Origin: Saprospiraceae bacterium UBA3362
Lineage (GTDB): Bacteria; Bacteroidota; Bacteroidia; Chitinophagales; Saprospiraceae
Length of the DNA stretch: 64,000 nucleotides
Reading direction: 5' to 3'
Assembly: GCA_002360455.1 (NCBI GenBank)
Contig: DEQQ01000070.1
Location: 1-64,000, forward strand
The notes beneath the pieces are model-generated. The model searched no databases. It was given only the letters and a program-made list of their open reading frames with translations, and had not been told where the DNA came from. The position numbers and the translations under genes are program-made. Of this stretch, positions 1 through 8,487 are shown piece after piece (within the stretch, counting starts at the first letter, position 1; each line of letters begins with the position of its first letter).

Positions 1-198
1 GAATTTTTAAGAATTTATGATCGTTGGGGAGAGTTGGTTTTTGAAAACAACACCATTATTATTAACAATGAAATGGACGGATGGAATGGTAGATTTAAAG
101 AACAAGCATTGAATCCCGCAGTTTTCACATATGTTGTATCAGTAAAAGTTGCAGGAGTAAATAAAATGATTTCCGGCGAATTTACTTTGTTAAGGTAA
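1..198 (+). CDS. C-terminal end of a type IX-secreted protein (gliding motility-associated C-terminal domain), partial
   Basis: The window opens inside a reading frame that ends at the stop at 196-198. The translated tail contains RIYDRWGELVFEN, then DGWNGRF, then FTYVVSVK and a short closing beta strand. This is the pattern of the CHU_C / gliding motility-associated C-terminal domain, the type B sorting signal that directs Bacteroidota proteins through the type IX secretion system to the cell surface. The N-terminal part lies outside the window, so the function of the passenger is unknown. The stop is followed after one base by the ATG of the next gene, so the two may be cotranscribed. Confidence 0.85.
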   Translation, partial: EFLRIYDRWGELVFENNTIIINNEMDGWNGRFKEQALNPAVFTYVVSVKVAGVNKMISGEFTLLR

Positions 199-199
199 T

Positions 200-838
200 A
201 TGAATTTGGAGTTTAGTCCTGAGATATTAAAATATTGCGAATCGCTGTCCGAACAGCCTGAGGAAGCAATAAACCAACTGGAAAGACAAACCTATCTTTC
301 TACTGTATCACCACAGATGATCAGTGGAAGATTACAGGGAAGATTTTTGAGTTTTATATCAAAATTGCTCAAACCAAAATATGTTTTTGAGATAGGAACT
401 TTTACCGGATACAGTGCACTTTGTTTTGCAGAAGGCTTACAAGAAGGTGGAGAAGTTCATACCTGTGATCCAAGTCGTGATTATGATTTTATTATCAATC
501 AATACGCCTCAAAGTCACAGAATTTCGGGAGGATCAAATTTCATAAGCAATCTGCTCTGCAAGTATTGGATGAAGTTGCATTAAGCTGGGATTTGTTTTT
601 TGTAGATGGCTCAAAAAAAGAATATCCCAATTATATTGATGCAATAGAAAAAGTCATCAAGCCGGGAGCAGTAATTTTGGTAGACAATGTATTATGGTAC
701 GGTAAAGTAACCCAACAACCAAGAGATAAAGAAACTCAAATTCTTCATGAAATAAACGAGAGACTGTTTTTATCTAATCAATATCATCAACTTATTCTTC
801 CGTTGCGGGACGGAATTCATTTAGCCATTAAAAAATAG
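200..838 (+). CDS. SAM-dependent O-methyltransferase, caffeoyl-CoA O-methyltransferase-like
   Basis: A 212-residue class I methyltransferase of the Methyltransf_3 (COMT-like, YrrM) family. The SAM-binding loop is EIGTFTGYS at about 64-72, the second acidic strand ends in CDPS near 89-92, and the metal/substrate region has FFVDGSKKEY (133-142) and VDNVLWYGKV (161-170), all typical of the cation-dependent catechol-type enzymes. Length is normal for the family. The substrate cannot be read from sequence. The gene begins one base after the preceding stop and is followed after 7 bases by a FemAB-like gene, suggesting a small operon. Confidence 0.85.
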   Translation: MNLEFSPEILKYCESLSEQPEEAINQLERQTYLSTVSPQMISGRLQGRFLSFISKLLKPKYVFEIGTFTGYSALCFAEGLQEGGEVHTCDPSRDYDFIINQYASKSQNFGRIKFHKQSALQVLDEVALSWDLFFVDGSKKEYPNYIDAIEKVIKPGAVILVDNVLWYGKVTQQPRDKETQILHEINERLFLSNQYHQLILPLRDGIHLAIKK

Positions 839-845
839 AAAAGAG

Positions 846-1685
846 TTGAGTTGGAGAATTGAAAAACAGACATCATTTTTACAGAATCATCAATACACAT
901 TTGATCCAAAATTACTCTCCATTTTAGGCTCAAATATAGAATGGTGTATAAATGATGATAAACAATTTGCAATCCCATTAAATACAAAATCATTTTTAGG
1001 GTTCAAAAAATTATTGCAACCCACATTAATGCAACAATATAAAACGCATCCATTTCTAAATGAGGATGACGTCAAAGAATTACTCGTATTTTTAAGATCA
1101 AAATACAGAAAGGGCCAGATTCAGATGGATCAAAAATCGACAGAGATTCATCATGTTCAATACAAAACAAGATCAAACTATGTCCTTAAGTTGGATATTC
1201 CACAAGAAGAGCAATGGAAGAAGCTCAACTCAAATACAAAGCGAGCAATTAATGAAAATATTCAAAAACATGAATTCAGCACGATAAAAGATGATAAATT
1301 ATTTTATAGGTTCTTTCTGCAGAATAGAAATCAAACGATCAAAGTTATACCTTCAGAATTTGATAAAATTGAATTATTATTGAAGTATTGTATTGACCAA
1401 AATTTAGGTTTTATAGATTGTGTGAGTTTAGAGGGTCAAATAACAGCAGGTTGCTTTTTCATTCAATGGAATGAATGTATTTATTATTTATTACCGGTCA
1501 GCAGTGAGCTTGGAAAACAAAATGAAAGCATGAGATGCCTTCTTTGGAACAGAATAAGGAATAAAACTTCTAAGCAGCTCACTTTAGATTTTGAGGGATC
1601 TGACCTGCCCGGGGTAGCTCAATTCATTAGAGGATTTGGTGCTGAACTCTGTCCTTATTATGAATACAGTTGGTCTATTTTGTAA
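846..1685 (+). CDS. FemAB/GNAT-like acyltransferase-fold protein
   Basis: 279 residues beginning with a TTG codon; no in-frame ATG occurs before residue 60, so the TTG is preferred. The C-terminal signature DFEGSDLPGVAQFIRGFGAE (about 246-266) followed by a PYYEY-like motif is characteristic of Bacteroidota proteins with a FemAB-like (peptidoglycan bridge peptidyltransferase) or GNAT fold. A lysine/arginine-rich stretch near 125-140 (NTKRAINE) resembles the acceptor-binding part of that fold. No signal peptide or membrane segment. The substrate is unknown; transfer of an aminoacyl or acyl group to a cell-envelope precursor is only an inference from the family. Confidence 0.65.
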   Translation: MSWRIEKQTSFLQNHQYTFDPKLLSILGSNIEWCINDDKQFAIPLNTKSFLGFKKLLQPTLMQQYKTHPFLNEDDVKELLVFLRSKYRKGQIQMDQKSTEIHHVQYKTRSNYVLKLDIPQEEQWKKLNSNTKRAINENIQKHEFSTIKDDKLFYRFFLQNRNQTIKVIPSEFDKIELLLKYCIDQNLGFIDCVSLEGQITAGCFFIQWNECIYYLLPVSSELGKQNESMRCLLWNRIRNKTSKQLTLDFEGSDLPGVAQFIRGFGAELCPYYEYSWSIL

Positions 1686-1692
1686 GGAATAA

Positions 1693-2262
1693 TCAGTGAT
1701 TACTATTAGAGAAATCTGACTCCAACAAACAATAAATGACGGAATCTAGAAAAACTCCATTGAAATAAAAATTTTCTCTAAAATAGGCTTCCTTCTTAAA
1801 TCCAAGTTTATACAACAAAGACTCAGATTTTATATTTCCTGGTTTCACATTGGCTTCGATTGAATGAATATTTAGATTTTTAAAGGCTAGGTCTATGGCT
1901 AAACAACATGCTTCTTTTGTATAGCCTTTGGATTGAAAGGGAATATCTATCATATATCCAATTTCGGTTCTAAAATTGGCTTCGTCCATTCTCCAAAAAC
2001 CTATTGTTCCAACGAGTTTATGTTCAGGTTTAATGGTGATAGCCCAAGTGATCCCTTTTTTTAACTGGAAATCATCAAGTATTTTTTGAATTAAATCTTG
2101 GGTATCATTTTCTGTAGTATGGATGGGTCTGTCTATAAATTGCATCATTGTTTTATTGCTTCTTAATTTAAATAGTGATGGAACATCATCAAGAGACAAT
2201 GGTCTAAGAAGCACTTTTTCTCCTTCTAAAATTGGAATTTGGTCTAATACATCTAATATCAT
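1693..2262 (-). CDS. GNAT family N-acetyltransferase (RimJ/RimL type)
   Basis: About 189 residues of the Acetyltransf_3 type. It opens with GEKVLLRPLSLDD, the usual first strand, and carries the acetyl-CoA loop QSKGYTKEA after the strand EIGYMIDIPF, then a C-terminal YKLGFKKEAYFREN motif. These enzymes acetylate N-terminal alpha-amines or small amines. The longer frame starts with a TTG at 2271, but that codon is part of a perfect promoter box TATTTTTG (2276 down to 2269), so the ATG at 2262 is chosen; the transcript would be nearly leaderless. It runs convergent with the FemAB-like gene, 7 bases apart. Confidence 0.8.
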   Translation of the reverse strand: MILDVLDQIPILEGEKVLLRPLSLDDVPSLFKLRSNKTMMQFIDRPIHTTENDTQDLIQKILDDFQLKKGITWAITIKPEHKLVGTIGFWRMDEANFRTEIGYMIDIPFQSKGYTKEACCLAIDLAFKNLNIHSIEANVKPGNIKSESLLYKLGFKKEAYFRENFYFNGVFLDSVIYCLLESDFSNSNH

Positions 2263-2268
2263 GATTTG

Positions 2269-2276
2269 CAAAAATA
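2269..2276 (-). promoter_or_regulatory. -7 promoter box TATTTTTG of the GNAT gene
   Basis: The minus strand reads TATTTTTG, a perfect match to the Bacteroidota TAnnTTTG -7 element, ending 7 bases before the ATG at 2262. No clear -33 TTG was found at the usual distance. Confidence 0.5.
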
Positions 2277-2343
2277 AGAAAATAAAATTAGGGTAAAAAA
2301 TACATTTTAATGAACAAAAAAGGTCAATAATTTGAATAGGCAG

Positions 2344-3984
2344 TTAAATAGCAGAAATGGTATTTATTAGTTCATCCAATACGACTTGGTTAGAGGTGCC
2401 CAAATGTTTGTGCATTTCAAATTGTTTAATTCCTTCTAGAAGTTGTTTTGCATCATCTAGGTCAAGCGATGATAATTTTAATTTAAGATCATAGTTGATG
2501 AATTGAATCGAATCAGTATTTAAAATCGTATTGGCTTTGAATAAAATAAGTTCCTGCACTCCATCAAGTCCTGTTTTATTAATTTTATTTTTTGATACAG
2601 GAGTTATACTCACTGTCGTTGCATTGTTTGTTTTTTCTTTATAAGACTTCAATCTCATGGCGATAAAGGATTTGGGTATCAATGTAAATCCAAAAAGTAA
2701 GGCGATGAGAAACCAGCTGCTCCACCTTTCAAATAATGGCTTGGGAGTCTGTAAAAGTTCAACCGATGAATAAGGGTTAAGATCCAAATCAGAATTCAAT
2801 GCATTGACTTTGATTTTAGATTCGATAATATTTATGCTTATACTATCCGAAAATGTAATGAATTGTGATTTAGCAGTGTTAAAATATGTGAACTTTGGTA
2901 TTAATACAAGTTGACCTTTTCGTTTTGGTGTGAAAAGATATTCATATTTTTTTGAATTGATTAATCTTGGCTCCTCAGCTACTTTAATCAAATCACTTGT
3001 TTTAGATTCGCTTATTTCGAACAAGCTATCATTAGAAATAAGTTGAGGTTTAATAGTATTAAGATTTCCATCACCTTGAACAGTTAGCACCATTTGGATG
3101 GCATCAGAAGTAGAATATTCTTTATTTACTTTGCTTATAGAAGCAGAAAAATCACCAACTGCGCCAGAAAAAGATTGAGGTATCGGCTTTGGGAGGTCTT
3201 TTACAATCAGGTTTATAGAATTGGAAGAAATGGTTTCAATTCTTGAGTTGAAAATACTTGACATAGAAAATCCAAAGGGATCATTATTGCCTTCATTTAT
3301 TCTTATTCTGTATATAAACCGTGGAATCTCAATTCTTCCTGACTTTAATGGAAACAATGAAATTTTATTTAGAATTTTTGTTGTGTATTGTTCTCCTTTA
3401 TAGACTTCTGTTCTGGCTTCATTAGATCCTAAAGCGATATATGATTTTTGAAATTCCCCTAAGGCCGGAGCATTTGGATTTTCTATATTATCAATGCTGA
3501 GTTGTGTATAGAGTTTTTGAGTCAAAATGAGTTGTTGTCCTAAATAAGCAACAGGGGTATCCAAAGTTTGGACTACGAAAACTTTTGGTTTGCCAGATGA
3601 AGCAGATTGTTTTTCTGTCGATTTTACAACTTTGATATTAACGGAATTAGTTTTGAGAGTTTTGCCATTTACCTGTATTGTGGCAGGACCTATTTTGAAA
3701 TTTCCTTCTTGAGTTGCCAATAAAGTATAGATGTATGACATAGAAGAACTCATTGCTCCGTTGATCACGGTGGACTGAACACTTCGGCTGGGGCCTGCTA
3801 CAAGCTTAAATGGACTAAAGTTTGGAGCTGTGATGTTTTGACCCTGTGCATTTTTTAGTTGAAATTTGACATTGAATGTACTGCCGACAAGAACACTTTC
3901 TGCATCTACGAGGGTTTCGAAACTCACTTGAGCCTGAGTGATGCAAGAGCTTAGTAAAATGATAAACAGAATAATTCTCATCAA
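2344..3984 (-). CDS. batD: BatD, oxygen-tolerance family membrane protein
   Basis: 546 residues with a signal peptide (MMRIILFIILLSSCITQAQ), a repeated Ig-like region (SFETLVDAESVLVGSTFNVKF at the start, then SFSGAVGDFSASISK near 270), and one transmembrane segment near 425-442 followed by a cytoplasmic tail. This is the BatD architecture. BatD belongs to the bat aerotolerance operon of Bacteroidota; the biochemical role is not settled, but the periplasmic domains with a single anchor suggest a scaffold in a membrane complex with BatA/BatB. Last gene of the operon; its start overlaps the stop of the short BatD paralogue by 4 bases. Confidence 0.88.
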   Translation of the reverse strand: MMRIILFIILLSSCITQAQVSFETLVDAESVLVGSTFNVKFQLKNAQGQNITAPNFSPFKLVAGPSRSVQSTVINGAMSSSMSYIYTLLATQEGNFKIGPATIQVNGKTLKTNSVNIKVVKSTEKQSASSGKPKVFVVQTLDTPVAYLGQQLILTQKLYTQLSIDNIENPNAPALGEFQKSYIALGSNEARTEVYKGEQYTTKILNKISLFPLKSGRIEIPRFIYRIRINEGNNDPFGFSMSSIFNSRIETISSNSINLIVKDLPKPIPQSFSGAVGDFSASISKVNKEYSTSDAIQMVLTVQGDGNLNTIKPQLISNDSLFEISESKTSDLIKVAEEPRLINSKKYEYLFTPKRKGQLVLIPKFTYFNTAKSQFITFSDSISINIIESKIKVNALNSDLDLNPYSSVELLQTPKPLFERWSSWFLIALLFGFTLIPKSFIAMRLKSYKEKTNNATTVSITPVSKNKINKTGLDGVQELILFKANTILNTDSIQFINYDLKLKLSSLDLDDAKQLLEGIKQFEMHKHLGTSNQVVLDELINTISAI

Positions 3985-4451
3985 ATCTTAATTGTTTTTC
4001 TTTTGGTAGCTTTTACAGGGGTTTCTTTTTGGAAATATTCTTCTCCAAAATTCGATTTTGGTCTTTGTTTAATTCCCTCCGGATTAGGAAGTACAACAAC
4101 GTGAAGTTGTGGTGTAGATAACTGTTCTTCGGTTGTTTGTAAATTGGCGGGACCAATAATATAGTTTCCCTCGAGCTCTGCTTCTAGATAATATGTATAG
4201 CTTGAACTTTGATTTACCTCTCCATTAATCATACTATAGCTTGAAGATTTATTAGGGCCTGCAATTATATTAAGCCCTACGAAAGAAGGGGGAGAAAATT
4301 TTCCTGTTACATTGTTTAAACTGAATTTTACTTCAAAATAATTTCCTAGCAGCACAGTATCATTGCTTATTTCTACCTTGAATTCACTTTGCCGCTGAGC
4401 CTGAAGTTGATGAAAGAATACCAACCCGAATAGCATATAAATTAATTTCAT
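3981..4451 (-). CDS. Short BatD paralogue: first Ig-like domain only
   Basis: 156 residues: signal peptide (MKLIYMLFGLVFFHQLQAQ), then one domain clearly related to the first domain of the next gene: DTVLLGNYFEVKFSLNN versus ESVLVGSTFNVKFQLKN, IAGPNKSSSYSMINGEV versus VAGPSRSVQSTVINGAM, and EGNYIIGPANLQ versus EGNFKIGPATIQ. After about residue 125 it becomes a basic, Pro/Lys-rich tail with no transmembrane helix, so it should be a free periplasmic protein. It lies between batC and batD, overlapping batD by 4 bases, so it is probably a tandem duplicate that kept only the N-terminal domain. Not a frameshift product: it has its own signal peptide and intact frame. Confidence 0.8.
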   Translation of the reverse strand: MKLIYMLFGLVFFHQLQAQRQSEFKVEISNDTVLLGNYFEVKFSLNNVTGKFSPPSFVGLNIIAGPNKSSSYSMINGEVNQSSSYTYYLEAELEGNYIIGPANLQTTEEQLSTPQLHVVVLPNPEGIKQRPKSNFGEEYFQKETPVKATKRKTIKI

Positions 4452-4470
4452 AGTCTTAAAGTTTATAAAA

Positions 4471-5226
4471 TTACCAATCTTTTTGTCTCGAAGATTTTTT
4501 TGTTTTTTTATTATTCATTTTTTCTCTTGCCTTTCTATCTTGCTCCTCTACCATTTTTAGCAATTGTTCTGCCTGATCCTTATTCATTTTATCTTGAGAT
4601 TCTTGTCCTTCTTTAGGTTCCTCTTGTTGTTGCTGATCTTGTTGATTTTTTTGCTGATTTTCTTGTTTTTTATCTTGATCATCTTGTTGCTGATCTTGCT
4701 TTTTTTGTTGTTCTTTATTTTGCTCCTGTTGTTGATCTTGTTGTTTATTTTCTTGATTTTTATCTTGTTGTTGTTGCTGCTCCTGTTGTTTTTGTTGCAT
4801 TTTTTGAGCTAGAGCTAGATTTTTCTTAGCTACTACATCGTGGGGATTCAACTTAAGAGCTTCTTTATAAGACTGCATACTTTTTTCAAAATTTTGTTGT
4901 GCAAAATAGGAATTACCTAGATTATAAAGACTCATTGATTTTTCTCTCGGATTGTTGGATGATTGTATACTTTTTTCGTAAGCATCAGCGGCTTCTTTTG
5001 CTCTTCCTTGTTGATACAATGAATTTCCAAGATTGTATTGATTTTTAGGAACCGGATTATTTTCGTTTGCTTTTCTATAATATTCTTCAGCATCTACAAA
5101 ATTGGAATCTTTGTACAATTGATCTGCTTTGCGTTCGTATTTGGCAGCATTTTGATTCTGCCCAAGGAGATTGAACGAATAGCACAAAATAAAAATTAAG
5201 CTTATTATTTTTTCCTTCCTTTCCAT
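4471..5226 (-). CDS. batC: BatC-like TPR protein with long Gln-rich tail
   Basis: 251 residues. A signal peptide (about 1-22) is followed by three to four TPR units (about 28-140; NLGNSLYQQGRAKEAADAYE and NLGNSYFAQQNFEKSMQSYK are clear) and then a low-complexity Gln/Lys/Asp/Glu tail (about 142-215) with runs of up to five glutamines, ending in a basic KKTKKSSRQKDW. TPR domains mediate protein-protein contacts; position after batB makes this BatC. The start overlaps the end of batB by 22 bases, implying coupled translation. The repeat tail probably varies between strains because of CAA/CAG slippage. Confidence 0.85.
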   Translation of the reverse strand: MERKEKIISLIFILCYSFNLLGQNQNAAKYERKADQLYKDSNFVDAEEYYRKANENNPVPKNQYNLGNSLYQQGRAKEAADAYEKSIQSSNNPREKSMSLYNLGNSYFAQQNFEKSMQSYKEALKLNPHDVVAKKNLALAQKMQQKQQEQQQQQDKNQENKQQDQQQEQNKEQQKKQDQQQDDQDKKQENQQKNQQDQQQQEEPKEGQESQDKMNKDQAEQLLKMVEEQDRKAREKMNNKKTKKSSRQKDW

Positions 5227-6194
5227 AAAATAACACTAATACAAACTAAACCAATAAATAAAAAATATTGATAGTATGACTGAAATTCTTCAAAACTTGT
5301 TTCTGCAACTTCTTGCTTTGAAATTTTGGAAAATTCTTTTTTTAAATCTTCAAAAACACTTTCACCGGATGAAATCTCGATCAATTGACCATTGGATAAT
5401 GATCCAATTTGTTTTAATAATTCGCGATTTGGTTTTGATATTATAGGATTGCCTTTCTCATCTCGTTTGTAGTTGGTCCCCTGAGGGCTAAAAACAGGAA
5501 TTTGACCTCCTTGTTCTGTTCCAATGGGTACACAGATAAGATGAATATTTTGATCCGCTGCTTTTTTGGCCATTTCGATAGCTTCACCTTCGTGGTCTTC
5601 ACCATCTGTAAGTAAAATAAGAACTTTATGACTGTCGTTTTTTTTCAGAAAAGAAGATAGAGCCAATTCTATGGCCGATGCCAATGAAGTTCCTTGATCT
5701 GTTACCGTTCCTGGTTCTAATGAACTTGAAATATGTTGTATTGTGGCCATATCGGTTGTAAGAGGTGACTGAAGATATGCACTTCCTGCAAAACTAATTA
5801 AGCCAATTTTTTCTGATCTGAATTGTTCCGTAAATTGTTTTATCCAAAGTTGTGCTCTCACAAGTCTGGAAGGCAATACATCTTGCACATTCATGCTTTG
5901 ACTAAGGTCAAGAGCTATGAAAATTTCAGTATTACTGGTTTTAATTTTTTGAGATTTTTTTCCAAACTGAGGGTTGACCAAAGCAACGCAAATTAAAAAT
6001 AAAGCAATTAAAAAAAGAATAAATTTGGTTTCCTCAAACTTATTGGTATGTCTTATAGATCGTCTCAAAGTTGTAATGTTTCCTATAGTTAGCCATTGCT
6101 TTTGGTCGCGTTTTATGAACCAATTTTTCAATAGCCAAAGCAATGGTATAATGAGAAGAGCTAAAAAATATTCCGGTTTTTCAAATTGAAACAT
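5205..6194 (-). CDS. batB: BatB, von Willebrand factor A domain membrane protein
   Basis: 329 residues. Two hydrophobic segments at the N terminus (about 8-25 and 57-75), then a VWA domain with an intact metal-ion-dependent adhesion site: ALDLSQSMNV (D96, S98, S100), a threonine in SPLTTDMAT, and the aspartate in LLTDGEDHEG. A C-terminal helix (about 306-324) gives a third anchor. The family pairs with MoxR AAA+ ATPases, which act as chaperones on VWA partners. It follows batA by 2 bases and overlaps batC. Function in oxygen tolerance is known only genetically in other Bacteroidota. Confidence 0.9.
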   Translation of the reverse strand: MFQFEKPEYFLALLIIPLLWLLKNWFIKRDQKQWLTIGNITTLRRSIRHTNKFEETKFILFLIALFLICVALVNPQFGKKSQKIKTSNTEIFIALDLSQSMNVQDVLPSRLVRAQLWIKQFTEQFRSEKIGLISFAGSAYLQSPLTTDMATIQHISSSLEPGTVTDQGTSLASAIELALSSFLKKNDSHKVLILLTDGEDHEGEAIEMAKKAADQNIHLICVPIGTEQGGQIPVFSPQGTNYKRDEKGNPIISKPNRELLKQIGSLSNGQLIEISSGESVFEDLKKEFSKISKQEVAETSFEEFQSYYQYFLFIGLVCISVILWKGRKK

Positions 6195-6196
6195 GT

Positions 6197-7201
6197 CTAC
6201 AATTTAGAAAGAACAAAATAATTTTTAATAAACCAAGCCAGAAGTAAAATGATAAACGCAAAGACAATAAATGGCCTAAACTCTTCTGTATACCGTTTGT
6301 AAATTTTTATATCCAGCTTCGTTTTTTCTAAAAGATCAATTTCGTTGTAAATGGTTTTAAGCTCTTCAATAGATGTAGCTCGATAATATTTTCCTCCTGT
6401 TTTAGTGGAAATTTCATGAAGCAAATTTTCATCTATGTTTACCGGAGCCATTCCAAAGACAAAATCTCCATTTACATTTCTGCCAATAGGAGAATAAGCT
6501 TCACCATTTGTACCAACTCCAATGCTGTATATTTTTATGCCATAACTCATTGCAATTTCAGCAGCCAACTGTGGTGTAATATTCCCGGCGTTATTGACTC
6601 CATCGGTAAGCAAAATAATGACCTTGCTTTTGGTTGAATCGTCCTTCAGTCTATTGATTGCTGTGGCAAGACCTAATCCTATCGCCGTTCCATCTTCCAA
6701 TACACCGCAGTGCATTTGATTGAGCAATTGGGTAAGGATAAATCGATCTGTAGTTAATGGACATTGCGTATAACCCTCTCCGGAAAATCCAACAATACCA
6801 ATTTTATCATACTTTCTTTTTTGGACAAAATCAATTGCAACTTTTTTACTGGCCTCCAATCTGTTGGGATCGAAATCTTGGCTTAACATACTTGATGATA
6901 AATCCATGGTGAGCATAATGCTTATTCCTTCTCCTTTGATTTGCTCTTCTCGAAGTGCAGATTGAGGCCTGGCCATTGCAATAATAATAAAAGCTAAAGC
7001 CAATAGATACATGAACGGAACGGCCTTAACAAAATAAATCTTCCATGAGTATTGCTGTCCAAAATTTTCAGGTTTGGAAAAATCTAAACTAAAAGGATTT
7101 GTTTTCTGTTTTTTAACAATATGATAAGCTAGCCATGGAATTATACCAAGCAAAATAAAGAACCAAGGATCTTTCCATTCATATTGCAATAGGTTCATCA
7201 T
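6197..7201 (-). CDS. batA: BatA, von Willebrand factor A domain membrane protein
   Basis: 334 residues with the same plan as batB: two N-terminal helices (about 12-29 and 58-77), VWA domain with MIDAS residues D100, S102, S104 in TMDLSSSML, a threonine in CPLTTDRF, an aspartate in LLTDGVNNAG, and a C-terminal anchor (about 310-330). The tandem of two VWA membrane proteins is the hallmark of the bat operon. The start overlaps the preceding gene by 4 bases. The two VWA proteins may form a heteromer whose metal-dependent ligand is unknown. Confidence 0.9.
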   Translation of the reverse strand: MMNLLQYEWKDPWFFILLGIIPWLAYHIVKKQKTNPFSLDFSKPENFGQQYSWKIYFVKAVPFMYLLALAFIIIAMARPQSALREEQIKGEGISIMLTMDLSSSMLSQDFDPNRLEASKKVAIDFVQKRKYDKIGIVGFSGEGYTQCPLTTDRFILTQLLNQMHCGVLEDGTAIGLGLATAINRLKDDSTKSKVIILLTDGVNNAGNITPQLAAEIAMSYGIKIYSIGVGTNGEAYSPIGRNVNGDFVFGMAPVNIDENLLHEISTKTGGKYYRATSIEELKTIYNEIDLLEKTKLDIKIYKRYTEEFRPFIVFAFIILLLAWFIKNYFVLSKL

Positions 7202-8487
7202 TTGTCAAAGCCCTTTTGTTTTAACAATAATTTTCCATGCTTACTTTGTGAAAATATTCCTCTCCCAAATAAATTCTCTTTTTTCATCAAAGAGCTGATC
7301 CATAAGATAGGAAGAATCAATGCGATTAATGGGATCAGCAACCCAAATAGAATTTTATAAAGAATTTTGTGGTCTTGTTGAGACAGCATATTAATCTGCC
7401 ATTTCGATAATAATCCTAGATTTTTATGATGAAGTTTAATCAAATGATTCGGCAAATGAAATGAATTAATATTCAATAAAGTTCCAACGAGATAAATACG
7501 TTGAACCTCGTGTTCAAATTTTAATGCTTGGATTTGTTCAGGCACTTCCTCCTGTGGATACTCGAATTGCTGAGCCTGATCATTGGTCAAATAGCTCGAC
7601 CAAACGACTTTATGTTTTTCTTCTTGTTGTTTGGATAAGCTCGCATTTTGTGCAACAAACTTCTGTACAAAATTCATTGAATCAAAATGAGTCTGAGGAT
7701 CTACTTTGTGTTGAGCAAATTTTACAAGATCCGTCATTCGCAATTGTGGGCTTAATTCATCAAGCATTTTAATTTGCTCTTCCTTTGACTCAAGTTCTTG
7801 AATTATTTCAATAGAATTCATCTCTAAAGCCGGTACAAATAGCCCATTGGAAATATAGCTTCTTAAGATCAAATTGAGCTGGTCAAAATATTCTTTCGAA
7901 AAACCGGATTGCCATAGTTTTTGCTTTTCAAGTTCCTCAATACTTCTAAGTGCTATTTCAGCAGCAGAATATTTTTTCTCATATTCAATAATTGTAGACT
8001 GTTTTCTATCTGCTTTAAAAAAGAAAAATAAAAGGATGCTTGTAAACAACACAAATAGGACTGTACCTATGACCAAGATCCAAAAATAATTTTTACCTTC
8101 TGTTTCTATTATATTCTTAATTCCTTGAAGGGTTGAGCTGCTATCCGGATAAGGCATTACTCGTAGAATAATTTGCTGAACGCCTGTAGAATCTTCAGGC
8201 TTAAGTATGTAGGGAAAGCGATAATATCCACTGTCGAATACCGTAAATTTTATTTTTCTCTCAAAGCTTTGATCACTCAGCTTTATCCATTGCCCTTTAT
8301 CCAAAATCGTCAACCAAGATAGAGTGTCTATGACTTGAAAAACTTCTTCTGAAACCTGAGAGGAGCTTTGGATGGTGAGGTTTTGTTGATCACCGATCCA
8401 CATAGAAACAGAGTCAAGTGATTGCAACCATTGTCCTTGTACAAGCCCCCATTGGAAAGCTATTAAACTAAAGAGAATCCATTTCAT
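7198..8487 (-). CDS. Bat operon membrane protein, BatD/DUF4381-like position
   Basis: 429 residues. Signal peptide (1-18), a periplasmic beta-rich region resembling the Ig-like part of BatD, a strong transmembrane helix at about 135-158 with a FFFFKADRKQ exit, then a cytoplasmic part with YSAAEIALRSIEELEKQKLW and a helical region, and a second hydrophobic segment near 381-402. The order periplasmic domain - helix - AEIALRSIEEL is typical of the protein found between DUF58 and batA in Bacteroidota bat operons (BatD or DUF4381-like). I cannot assign a molecular activity. It overlaps both neighbours by 4 bases, so it is certainly part of the operon. Confidence 0.7.
   Translation of the reverse strand: MKWILFSLIAFQWGLVQGQWLQSLDSVSMWIGDQQNLTIQSSSQVSEEVFQVIDTLSWLTILDKGQWIKLSDQSFERKIKFTVFDSGYYRFPYILKPEDSTGVQQIILRVMPYPDSSSTLQGIKNIIETEGKNYFWILVIGTVLFVLFTSILLFFFFKADRKQSTIIEYEKKYSAAEIALRSIEELEKQKLWQSGFSKEYFDQLNLILRSYISNGLFVPALEMNSIEIIQELESKEEQIKMLDELSPQLRMTDLVKFAQHKVDPQTHFDSMNFVQKFVAQNASLSKQQEEKHKVVWSSYLTNDQAQQFEYPQEEVPEQIQALKFEHEVQRIYLVGTLLNINSFHLPNHLIKLHHKNLGLLSKWQINMLSQQDHKILYKILFGLLIPLIALILPILWISSLMKKENLFGRGIFSQSKHGKLLLKQKGFDK

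Noticed and set aside
4564..4812. Plus-strand leucine-rich membrane-like ORF
   Set aside because: It is the antisense reading of the CAA/CAG-rich Gln tail of batC.
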